DNA from: Chroococcidiopsidaceae cyanobacterium CP_BM_RX_35
GTDB taxonomy: Bacteria > Cyanobacteriota > Cyanobacteriia > Cyanobacteriales > Chroococcidiopsidaceae
Length of the DNA: 5,525 bases
NCBI GenBank assembly: GCA_019242465.1
Contig: JAFAVL010000768.1
Location: 1-5,525 of the forward strand
Reading direction: 5' to 3'
The notes under the pieces are model-generated. The model was given only the letters and a program-made list of their open reading frames with translations. It was not told the DNA's origin and searched no databases. Of this stretch, positions 1 through 5,110 are shown piece after piece. A program made the position numbers and the translations under genes. Each line of letters begins with the position of its first letter. Within the stretch, counting starts at the first letter, position 1.

Positions 1-217
1 GCTTCGGACAGTTCGCGTAAACCATCCGCCAACCATGCCTCTTTTTCCACATCCCGTGAAAAGTCAGCTTGGTATCTGGGATGTCCAGCCCCACCATATG
101 CACCCAGCGCCTTAGTGCCTGGAGCGGTGTTTCGTGGCTCGATTCCCTCGCTCCTGGCTCATCAATACCTGCAATGTAGCGATCACCTACACGTTTGAGA
201 GTGATGTGGGTGTGCAT
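1..217 (-). CDS. Partial small hypothetical protein, downstream of the RHH gene, runs off the left edge
   Basis: From an ATG at 217..215 the minus strand stays open for 72 codons to the window edge, beginning MHTHITLKRVGDRYIAGID. The visible part is rich in basic and aromatic residues (KKRHGWRMVY near the edge), with no membrane segment or motif that I recognise. It begins 30 bases after the stop of the ribbon-helix-helix gene and lies in the same reading frame, so the two could form an operon. There is no clear Shine-Dalgarno sequence before the ATG. The opposite strand is also open from 1 to 195, so openness alone is weak evidence. I prefer the minus strand because of its operon position and more protein-like composition. 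The C-terminus is outside the window and the function is unknown. Confidence 0.42.
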   Translation of the reverse strand, partial: MHTHITLKRVGDRYIAGIDEPGARESSHETPLQALRRWVHMVGLDIPDTKLTFHGMWKKRHGWRMVYANCPK

Positions 218-247
218 ATAAGCAAAACATTTGGCGTATTTTGAGCG

Positions 248-433
248 TTAACAGCTTTGTAAATTCAAAGAAATTTCTTGTCTTAATACCTGCTCAATCA
301 ACTCGGAACGAGTCACACCACGCGCTTCTGCTAGCTTGTCCGCTTGCTCCAATAAAGAAGGAGTCAACATAACATTTGCGCGCTTCTTAGTCTCCCCCCA
401 TTTGCCGCGATCTGCGTATCTTTCCCTTGACAT
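248..433 (-). CDS. Ribbon-helix-helix (CopG/Arc-type) DNA-binding protein
   Basis: This 61-residue protein has the classic ribbon-helix-helix layout. A basic N-terminal arm leads into a beta strand at about residues 16-25 (KKRANVMLTP). Helix A follows at about 25-39 (PSLLEQADKLAEARG), then a turn and helix B at about 41-52 (VTRSELIEQVLRQE). The TRSELI turn before the second helix is typical of the fold. Such proteins bind DNA as dimers through the paired strands and often repress their own promoter, or act as antitoxins or plasmid copy and partition regulators. I chose the ATG at 433 rather than the in-frame TTG at 472, because the extra 13 residues add nothing to the fold and the TTG overlaps a candidate -35 box. 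A short AAGAG lies just before the ATG. The next gene downstream, 1..217, is a candidate partner. The fold is fairly certain; the biological target is not. Confidence 0.82.
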   Translation of the reverse strand: MSRERYADRGKWGETKKRANVMLTPSLLEQADKLAEARGVTRSELIEQVLRQEISLNLQSC

Positions 434-443
434 GGCTCTTATA

Positions 444-472
444 GCTATATATACACGTACCTCTAATCTCAA
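444..472 (-). promoter_or_regulatory. Candidate sigma-70-type promoter for the RHH gene
   Basis: On the minus strand, TTGAGA at 472..467 (5 of 6 to the -35 consensus) is followed after 17 bases by TATAGC at 449..444 (4 of 6 to the -10). The expected transcript start would be only a few bases before the ATG at 433, so the leader would be very short. An overlapping TATATA at 453..448 is another possible -10, but at poor spacing. This is seen by eye only. Confidence 0.28.
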
Positions 473-509
473 AATAGCTCACGCTTGACAAGAAGTCCAT
501 CTACCTATT

Positions 510-523
510 TACGCACGTGTGTA
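510..523. promoter_or_regulatory. Imperfect palindrome around CACGTG, possible operator
   Basis: TACGCACGTGTGTA has dyad symmetry with a single mismatched pair around a perfect CACGTG core. It sits midway between the divergently transcribed RHH gene and the gene at 599. A related CACGTA-containing stretch lies at 454-459, close to the RHH start. RHH proteins commonly bind short palindromic or tandem operators in their own promoter region, so this is a reasonable candidate site, but binding is inferred from position alone. A TATAGT at 532-537 could be a -10 for the rightward transcript; its -35 is weak. Confidence 0.25.
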
Positions 524-545
524 CGTAGCCATATAGTATAGATAT

Positions 546-569
546 GAAAAAGGCGGCTGCTAACCGCCT
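546..569 (-). terminator. Hairpin with T-run, leftward (minus-strand) intrinsic terminator
   Basis: Read on the minus strand, AGGCGG (569..564), a 7-base loop and CCGCCT (556..551) form a perfect 6-bp G+C-rich stem followed directly by TTTTC. This is the form of a Rho-independent terminator for leftward transcription. It lies upstream of the RHH gene, so it may shield that promoter from leftward read-through. On the plus strand the same stem forms in the leader of the gene at 599, but there it has no T-run after it. Confidence 0.5.
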
Positions 570-598
570 ATCCGCTAATTCAATAACTAAGGAAGATC

Positions 599-832
599 AT
601 GACACACCTTACTGCAACGGATGCAATCTCCTCTAATTCCTACCGCTATTTTGCCGAGTTAGCCAGCACGACACTCGACTTTGACGGAGTGCCTGAATAC
701 TTTCGCATCGTTGATATTGTCGTCGCCGAGCCGACGCAGCAAGCGATAGAGCGCGAGATTGCTTTACAAGACTGGCTCAAGGACTACTCCTTAATTTCCT
801 ACTGGCAGCCTTCTGACAACTGTCCGTTCTAG
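599..832 (+). CDS. Small hypothetical protein, 77 residues
   Basis: This is a short acidic protein that I do not recognise. It starts with MTHLTATDAISSNSYRYF and has a hydrophobic stretch around residues 35-43 (FRIVDIVVA), probably a strand rather than a membrane helix. A charged helix-like segment follows (QQAIEREIALQDWLKDY), then an aromatic C-terminus (YWQPSDNCPF). The start is well supported by an AAGGA at 589-593, five bases before the ATG. It has no signal peptide, membrane segment or known motif. It lies 68 bases ahead of the initiator-like gene in the same direction and divergent from the RHH gene, a typical place for a small accessory gene of a mobile element. An antisense ORF covers part of it but has no translation signal. 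The coding call is moderately sure; the function is unknown. Confidence 0.6.
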   Translation: MTHLTATDAISSNSYRYFAELASTTLDFDGVPEYFRIVDIVVAEPTQQAIEREIALQDWLKDYSLISYWQPSDNCPF

Positions 833-847
833 GCAGCAGGCGATAGC

Positions 848-877
848 GCCCTCAACCTTGTGTGCCGAGGGCTCTTT
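848..877 (+). terminator. Weak hairpin between the 599 gene and the initiator-like gene
   Basis: GCCCTC (848-853) and GAGGGC (867-872) form a perfect 6-bp stem with a 13-base loop, followed by TCTTT. The tail is short and the loop long, so any termination would be partial. It would let expression of the upstream small gene differ from that of the genes starting at 901. Confidence 0.28.
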
Positions 878-900
878 GAGTTGGGCAGTAGGAGAGCAGA

Positions 901-1890
901 GTGCAAACCAAAACATTAGAAACAAATTCAATCCCCATCCCTGTACAGTTGGCAGCTCATATTGGAATAGCCGAGTCCGTAGTGTTGCAACAGATTCACT
1001 ATTGGTTGAGCAAAGAGTGCAGACGCATTGTTGACGGCGTGCGCTGGATCTACAACAGCTATACCGAGTGGAAGAAACAGATGCCGTTCTTGAGTGTAGG
1101 GACGATAAGGAAAGCAATTGCTCGATTAGAGGGAAACAAACTGATTAAGACCGCTCAGTTTGACAGGAAGTGTTGGAATCAGACGAAATTCTACACTATT
1201 GACTACGAACGCCTTAAAGCCTTGCAGTTAAGCATTTGTCCAAATGAAACAGATCGAAATGTCTACTTTAAGCAGATTGAGGTGTCCCCAACGAGCAGTT
1301 CATACACAAAGACTACTCCTGAAAAGACTTCAGAAACAACAACGGCTGCTGTCCCCCAAGAAATGAGTCGAGAAGAGATCCGGGCGGTAATCGCAAAAGG
1401 TTTCTTGCAAATACACCCTGTTGGTGTCGAAGCCGTTTTAGAAGCACCATCTGAAGAGCCGTCAGAAGTCCTTGAGCGGGATAATTATTCCGCCGCTCAA
1501 TTCAGTGAAGTTTTGAATGAAATCCGCGAAGTGGTGCCACTGAACCCGCAATTGCTGCGTGTGGTGAAGAAAGCATCCCTGGAGGTTGTCAAGGATGCAC
1601 TCGCAGCGCTCGTTGAAGCACTCTCACGTAATCAAGTCCAAAACCCTTGTGGGTGGCTGATTCGAGCTATCGAACAGCATTGGAAACCTAAAGCCCCGCC
1701 GACTCCCCAAATCGAAACCAAGGAGTATCCGGCTCCTAGCTCTAAGCAGCTAAGTTTACTCAAGTCTTTGGGAAAAGTGCTGCAAACCACTCTTAACGAA
1801 CCAGGCTATCCGCAGGTTTTTGCGGTTGATATTGGTTCAAGGGTAGTGCCGTGGTGGCAGGCACTTAAAATTGCAATCAACGGAGGATAA
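901..1890 (+). CDS. Winged-helix replication-initiator-like protein (phage/plasmid type)
   Basis: This 329-residue protein starts with GTG, placed by AGGAG at 890-894, six bases upstream. Residues 13-36 (IPVQLAAHIGIAESVVLQQIHYWL) and 49-105 (WIYNSYTEW, MPFLSVGTIRKAIARLE, KFYTIDYERL) match by eye the N-terminal winged-helix domain of phage replisome-organiser and plasmid initiator proteins. The helix-turn-helix lies at about residues 62-82. Residues 128-155 are a Thr/Ser/Glu-rich linker. Residues 209-263 form a second helical region ending NPCGWLIRAIEQHWKP, as in the C-terminal DNA-binding or helicase-loader-interacting segment of DnaD-like initiators. The last 65 residues are a less conserved tail. 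The likely role is recognition of an origin in the element and recruitment of the host replication machinery. A DNA-binding regulator is the alternative. The membrane-protein gene follows two bases after the stop. DNA binding is fairly sure; the replication role is inferred. Confidence 0.7.
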   Translation: MQTKTLETNSIPIPVQLAAHIGIAESVVLQQIHYWLSKECRRIVDGVRWIYNSYTEWKKQMPFLSVGTIRKAIARLEGNKLIKTAQFDRKCWNQTKFYTIDYERLKALQLSICPNETDRNVYFKQIEVSPTSSSYTKTTPEKTSETTTAAVPQEMSREEIRAVIAKGFLQIHPVGVEAVLEAPSEEPSEVLERDNYSAAQFSEVLNEIREVVPLNPQLLRVVKKASLEVVKDALAALVEALSRNQVQNPCGWLIRAIEQHWKPKAPPTPQIETKEYPAPSSKQLSLLKSLGKVLQTTLNEPGYPQVFAVDIGSRVVPWWQALKIAINGG

Positions 1891-1892
1891 TA

Positions 1893-2201
1893 ATGTTTAG
1901 TGATGATTTGAAAAATCGGATGGAGAAGATGGAGCAGGAAGTAGATCGTCTCAAATCCTTGCAAACCGAGGTTATGCGGGTATCCTTCCAAATCGCTAAT
2001 CTGTCTGACAAGATGGAGGCAAGGTTCAATTCCGTTGATGTCAAGCTCGCTTCGGTGGACAACTCTATCCAATCGCTTGACAAACGCTTGGGGCGCTTAG
2101 AGATGCTATTTTACGGTCTTCTAGTTGGAATAGTGACGGTGTTTGTAGGTGGTTTAGCTACTGTTCTTGGTCTGCCATACCTAAAAACAGGACTGTTTTG
2201 A
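1893..2201 (+). CDS. Coiled-coil protein with one C-terminal membrane helix
   Basis: This is a 102-residue protein. Residues 4-70 are almost continuous charged helix with heptad spacing of hydrophobic residues (for example MEKMEQEVDRLKSLQ and VDNSIQSLDKRLGRLE), predicting a coiled coil. Residues 72-97 are a hydrophobic segment (FYGLLVGIVTVFVGGLATV) that should span the membrane once, followed by a short tail. It would be anchored at its C-terminus with the coiled coil most likely in the cytoplasm. The layout resembles small phage XhlA/holin-associated proteins, but that is a similarity of architecture only. A strong GGAGGA at 1882-1887 lies five bases before the ATG, inside the last codons of the initiator-like gene, so the two are translated together. 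It could tether the replication complex to the membrane, which is speculation. Confidence 0.72.
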   Translation: MFSDDLKNRMEKMEQEVDRLKSLQTEVMRVSFQIANLSDKMEARFNSVDVKLASVDNSIQSLDKRLGRLEMLFYGLLVGIVTVFVGGLATVLGLPYLKTGLF

Positions 2202-2488
2202 AACTTGACCTGACAAAGGAGTACCTGTTCCCCGGTCGGCATGGGCGTGGGCACATCCATAAAGCCAGCGCTGACAAGATTCTCCGGCTAGCTTGCTTAC
2301 GGGTAGGGCTAGAGGGGTTCAGTACCCATAGCTTTCGGCGCACGGCTCTCACCCAGATGCATAACGCTGGTGTGCCAACGAGGCATATTCAATCCATCTC
2401 CGGGCATCGCACCCTCGCAGCTTTAGCCAGATATTTGGATGTAACGGAAGAACAAAAGCAGAGTGCGATCTCCGCTCTCAACTTTTGA
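2198..2488 (+). pseudogene. C-terminal half of a tyrosine recombinase/integrase (truncated)
   Basis: The 96 residues match the C-terminal catalytic half of short cyanobacterial phage-integrase family proteins. They carry YLFPGRHGRGHI at about 9-20, the box-II HSFRR with His44 and Arg47, SGHR with His70, and the nucleophile Tyr79 in ARYLDV. The first catalytic Arg and the Lys, which lie in the N-terminal half, are absent, and intact relatives are roughly twice as long. The frame is open upstream to 2081, but that part shows no recombinase sequence; it is the coiled-coil gene read out of frame. The first codon in the conserved part is TTG at 2198, which overlaps the TGA of the previous gene (TTGA), with AGGA at 2189-2192. 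It may therefore still be translated, but it could not catalyse recombination alone. A deletion that fused the two genes is the simplest explanation. Confidence 0.78.
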
Positions 2489-2507
2489 GCAACTGGAAAG
2501 CATCGAA

Positions 2508-2547
2508 GATTCCGGTTCTTCCTTGACAGCTTCAGATCCCCGGAATC
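2508..2547. repeat. 8-bp inverted repeat with 24-base spacer downstream of the recombinase remnant
   Basis: GATTCCGG (2508-2515) and CCGGAATC (2540-2547) are perfect inverted copies. No T-run follows on either strand, so it is not a standard terminator. The rest of 2489-2657 shows no coding sequence or other signal that I can support. Confidence 0.3.
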
Positions 2548-2657
2548 CATAAAGAGTCTCTCTCGTTACTTTGCCCTTCGTGGCAGCTACGGTAACACTA
2601 CCCCGTATAGTTCAGCTCAGCTGGTTTGCAACAGCGGCGAATGCGATTATCGTGTGG

Positions 2658-2978
2658 TCAGTGCCCAAAAGGTGCCGGGGGTTCCCTTACGATGATCGAC
2701 AAAGGTCGATGTAGCTCGTCCCACTCAGCCCACACGGTGATGCGCAGCCGTTCGCGCCAGACGCGCTCGGCTAACTCTTTTATCTCCTTTTCACAACTAT
2801 AAAACTTACGCTCGCCATCTTCGGTGTCGAGCAGGAAGCCCTCAAAATCGCCGAATCGGTCAAATATCAGTCCCGCAATCTTGCCCGTGAAAGCTCGGTC
2901 CTTTTCGTGCTCGTGTCTTTTATGAAGATGCTTCAGTTTGTCTATAAACTGGCATCTTAAGATCTTACTTGTAAGCCT
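2658..2978 (-). pseudogene. Start-less fragment of a conserved hypothetical protein
   Basis: The minus strand is open from just after a TAG (2981..2979) to a TGA at 2660..2658, about 106 codons, but contains no usable ATG, GTG or early TTG. The translation looks strongly like real protein: charged helix KHLHKRHEHEKDRAF, then GKIAGLIFDRFGDFEGFLLD, YSCEKEIKELAERVWRERL, and a closing HRPLSIIVREPPAPF. I recall small uncharacterised cyanobacterial proteins with the same GDFEGFLL and REKEIEELAERAWRER motifs, so this is probably a decayed member that has lost its N-terminus. The break at about 2951-2978 is close to the end of the IS5 debris, which suggests that insertion removed the start. An unusual start codon on an intact short gene is less likely. 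No function is known to me. It ends with no terminator that I can see. Confidence 0.6.
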
Positions 2979-3140
2979 CTAACTACCTTTCAGATTCGTG
3001 CAGAGAAATTACTCCAATCTTTACAAAAATCCATAACCACTCACCTTCCCCTCCATAACTTTGGGGAAAAATTCTTGAAAGAAGGCTTCCAGCATTAGGT
3101 ATAGAGCCCCTTCTACAAGAAACGGTTTATAAATAAAACG

Positions 3141-3364
3141 CGAAGCTGTCTTGTAAGTTCTAGTACGATGATTGTTGCAAGCCAACGCAACATTAGCCGA
3201 ATCATCACCACGCAAATCATCCCTCATGATTTTCCGGCAAAACCTCATAATCAAGGGCATAACACTCTGGCATTGTCCAAGCACGCGAAAGTCCGTTCGA
3301 CGATCCATCGCAAGGACTCGACCCGAAAGCCTTTCTTTTCCCAAGGTGGTGCAATCTCCAACAC
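3141..3364 (-). pseudogene. IS5-family transposase, C-terminal remnant with frameshifts
   Basis: Read on the minus strand from 3364, the first segment gives VLEIAPPWEKKGFRVESLRW, then IVERTFACLDNARVLC, ending at a TGA (3253..3251). Removing one base there restores DYEVLPENHEG. A one-base shift near 3221 then gives MICVVMIRLMLRWLA, and another near 3190 gives NNHRTRTYKTAS. Joined, these reproduce the conserved C-terminal block of IS5-family DDE transposases (GF.V...RW.VERTFAWL..., with DYE.LPE...GMI), which holds the catalytic Glu of the DDE triad in the VERTF region. The N-terminal two-thirds is missing and the fragment stops exactly at the left end of the inverted-repeat element (3365). Three separate shifts mean it is long dead. 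Its 3' boundary is approximate; the IS end should lie between about 2985 and 3140. Confidence 0.72.
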
Positions 3365-3397
3365 GGCGGAAATATAGGGTTCGTGCAACCAGGTGCA
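3365..3397 (+). repeat. Left terminal inverted repeat of the 375-bp element
   Basis: This 33-base repeat begins GGCGGAAATATAGGGTTCGT and ends GTGCA. It matches the reverse complement of 3707-3739 at 32 of 33 positions; the only difference is G at 3392 against A in the other copy. Similarity ends abruptly at both edges. GTGCAAC occurs twice within and just past it (3384-3390 and 3393-3399). Confidence 0.93.
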
Positions 3398-3706
3398 ACG
3401 AGCTTACATATGACTTTTGTCAAACCCATTTTCGCCCCTTTTGATAAGTAATACAAATCATAACTTAGCCGAGAAGAGTACAAACTAGGCAAAGTATCCT
3501 GAAAATATCTACCTAAGCATGAGGTATCGACCCATGCTGTACACCATCCTCCAACTTCCATTTTCGGCAAAGATACATTTTCGCTCTCTACTGCTTCCTG
3601 ATAAATATATTGGCAAAACTTATCTCTTAGGAAAAAAAGTGGGTGTGAGGGGAAAGAGTGATTCTGAAGCTAGAAGCTATACATCGCAATGGTTTCAGCA
3701 ATAGGC

Positions 3707-3739
3707 TGCACTTGGTTGCACGAACCCTATATTTCCGCC
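3707..3739 (-). repeat. Right terminal inverted repeat of the 375-bp element
   Basis: Its reverse complement matches the left repeat at 3365-3397 with one mismatch. The near identity of the two copies indicates that the element is much younger than the frameshifted transposase remnant beside it, or that the ends are kept alike by recombination. Confidence 0.93.
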
Positions 3740-3793
3740 TAGACCTAGACTCTGCATCAGTTGTTGCTTGAGAATTTCGGCTCGATTCGGCAT
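3740..3793 (-). pseudogene. N-terminal stub of an IS4-type transposase
   Basis: An ATG at 3793..3791 opens MPNRAEILKQQLMQSLGL, which resembles by eye the N-terminus of IS4-type DDE transposases common in cyanobacteria (MP.RAEIL...LL.SLGLPF). After the second Leu-Gly-Leu the coding sequence runs directly into the right inverted repeat of the 375-bp element and terminates 14 codons later, inside the element. The other 300 or more residues are absent from the window. The sequence from about 3794 to 3840 is probably the upstream end of that IS. The family assignment rests on 18 residues, so it is moderate only. Confidence 0.5.
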
Positions 3794-3910
3794 CGTAGAG
3801 GTAGATAGGGTTTGAGGGCGATGATCCTACACATACCAAGCCTTTCAGATTTTTTCTATCCCCTTATTTCAGTGCCATTGATATATCGATTGGTTACGCT
3901 TCTTTGTCGC

Positions 3911-5080
3911 TTATCGAGATACCTGCGCGTGCAGTGTCTTTAGTTGTGACAATTCGTTAACAAGAGGATCTGGCAGCGGAATATCTAATTGCTCAAGCAT
4001 GGTCTTGATTCGATATCGCCAGTCGTGCTGAGCCAAGTTCTCAGCATAATTTCGTTTGTGGATAGATGCAAGACGCGGTCGGTCCTGTAACAATTCTTTA
4101 ATAAATTCTACACTTGTTTGTGGATCCTCCGGTAACTCAATTGTTGCGTCTTTCCAGTCCAATAACTTGTCAGCAATGGGTGCAGTTGGTCGTTTGCCAA
4201 TTATCACGCATCCAGCTGCTCCACAATCAAACCATCGGTTTGTGATTATCGAAAACGGGAACTGCCGCATCCCAGAATATATCCTCGGGTCAAATGCTAA
4301 TGCTAACGTGCTTCTTCTTAGGATTTTAAACAACTGTAGAAAATTTTCCTGGTCTCTACGCTCCTCATATGGAGTCTTTGGAAACGCTTCTAGAGGCCGA
4401 GGGATGGAGCGATAATAAATACGCCCTGAACCCGGTTGGTTAAACGCCTTGACAAATGTACGATGGTAATTTTCTGGAGTTCGCCCAAAACTAACTAGAT
4501 CGAATGGACGGTTGAGTCCACCTGAACCGTGAGTCAGGACATCAGACCCCAAAGGCAACAGCGATACCGGTATACCGAAGTATTTCTGGAGAGGCTCAAT
4601 AATTTCCGGATGCGGTACAAATAAATGATCTATATGATGTGTGTGTTTAGGGTAAGTATTAACTCCCCAAGCATCTGAAATATATGCGACAACAACATCA
4701 AAATATTGTCGCCATCTAGGTAGACTTGATAGTAGACCTAGATCGGCTCCACTTATCCCAATAATGAACAGTATATTTCGCCTTTCCTGCGATTTAAACG
4801 AACCGTCCAGTAGGTTGTATAGACCAATTGTATGACGAACTATCTTATTTGGCAGTTGAGCCATATATTTGGGCCTTCCATGCAACCACTGCGTTATACC
4901 ACGGGCAGTTGGCAACAATAGTTGCCCATCACACATTCGCACTAGCAGGTTTTCTAATTCAAAAATCGGGTCCCAGGCTACGGTTGAAATCAACTTCCGC
5001 CCAGAAAGTACATAAACATTTGTTTTAAAGGATGCCATTGTCTTTTCGGTAACCTTATGTGGTTGTGTGAAAACAGCCAT
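3911..5080 (-). CDS. GT-B fold glycosyltransferase (glycosyltransferase family 1-like)
   Basis: This 389-residue soluble protein has no signal peptide or membrane helix and looks intact. The N-terminal half (about 20-180) reads as a Rossmann-like acceptor domain, with ILFIIGISGADLGLLSSLPR at 103-122, YFDVVVAYISDAWGV at 126-140, and HIDHLFVPHPEII leading into LLPLGSD at 174-180. The second Rossmann domain begins with FDLVSFGRTPENYHR at 193-207. It contains ITNRWFDCGAAGCVIIGKRP at 279-298, the counterpart of the R..E..A.G.....  nucleotide-sugar loop of GT-B enzymes, and ends with the helix NYAENLAQHDWRYRIKTMLEQL. It should move a sugar from a nucleotide donor to a glycan or lipid acceptor at the cytoplasmic face; donor and acceptor cannot be read from sequence. 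It lies 30 bases after the epimerase gene, so the two are probably co-transcribed. The start could instead be the ATG at 5038 (MASFKTNVYVLSG); neither start has a clear ribosome site. Confidence 0.85.
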   Translation of the reverse strand: MAVFTQPHKVTEKTMASFKTNVYVLSGRKLISTVAWDPIFELENLLVRMCDGQLLLPTARGITQWLHGRPKYMAQLPNKIVRHTIGLYNLLDGSFKSQERRNILFIIGISGADLGLLSSLPRWRQYFDVVVAYISDAWGVNTYPKHTHHIDHLFVPHPEIIEPLQKYFGIPVSLLPLGSDVLTHGSGGLNRPFDLVSFGRTPENYHRTFVKAFNQPGSGRIYYRSIPRPLEAFPKTPYEERRDQENFLQLFKILRRSTLALAFDPRIYSGMRQFPFSIITNRWFDCGAAGCVIIGKRPTAPIADKLLDWKDATIELPEDPQTSVEFIKELLQDRPRLASIHKRNYAENLAQHDWRYRIKTMLEQLDIPLPDPLVNELSQLKTLHAQVSR

Positions 5081-5110
5081 TATCTAGTTGAATTGCAGAA
5101 GTGATTTACA

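Larger units (their letters stand above)
3365..3739. mobile_element. 375-bp MITE-like non-autonomous element with 33-bp inverted repeats
   Basis: The element is defined by near-identical 33-bp inverted ends and a 309-base interior (3398-3706) that is A+T-rich and has no ORF with protein-like composition. The short ORFs crossing it on both strands are random and partly translate the repeats themselves. There is no transposase inside, so it would have to be mobilised in trans, as a MITE or an internally deleted insertion sequence. The left end abuts an IS5-type transposase fragment and the right end an IS4-type fragment. The outside bases (CAAC AC on the left, TAGACC on the right) show no target-site duplication. 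This suggests either a later deletion at one side or two neighbouring insertions that recombined. The family is not known to me. Confidence 0.7.

Noticed and set aside
485..513. Perfect TTGACA at 485-490 as a -35 for the gene at 599
   Set aside because: No acceptable -10 lies 16-18 bases downstream (TTTACG at the expected place), so the promoter was not called.
791..1117. 108-codon minus-strand ORF
   Set aside because: It lies opposite the end of the 599 gene and the start of the initiator-like gene. It is Ser/Arg/Cys-rich with no domain-like pattern or ribosome site, so it is a shadow frame.
1806..2083. Two overlapping minus-strand ORFs opposite the coiled-coil gene
   Set aside because: The plus strand has a strong ribosome site and a clear coiled-coil/membrane pattern; these are antisense shadows.
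2605..2700. tRNA-like wording (AGCTCAGCTGGT and GGGGGTTCCC) that might mark an integrase attachment site
   Set aside because: No acceptor, anticodon or T-arm pairing could be assembled, and the second part lies in the conserved-hypothetical fragment.
3021..3398. 125-codon minus-strand ORF
   Set aside because: It is mostly the wrong frame of the IS5-type transposase remnant. Only the NNHRTRTYKTAS stretch matches the family, and its first residues translate the left inverted repeat.
3217..3570. 117-codon minus-strand ORF
   Set aside because: The N-terminal part reads the non-coding interior of the 375-bp element. Only the last residues (DYEVLPENHEG) belong to the transposase remnant.
3519..3704. 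61-codon plus-strand ORF inside the inverted-repeat element
   Set aside because: No ribosome site, random-looking composition and no motif; not enough to call a gene.
2986..3851. CCTTTCAGATT present at 2986-2996 and 3841-3851
   Set aside because: The copies are in direct, not inverted, orientation, and an 11-base match is expected by chance in a window of this size.
4056..4415. 119-codon plus-strand ORF
   Set aside because: It is antisense to the well-supported glycosyltransferase gene and has low-information Asn/Ser-rich sequence.
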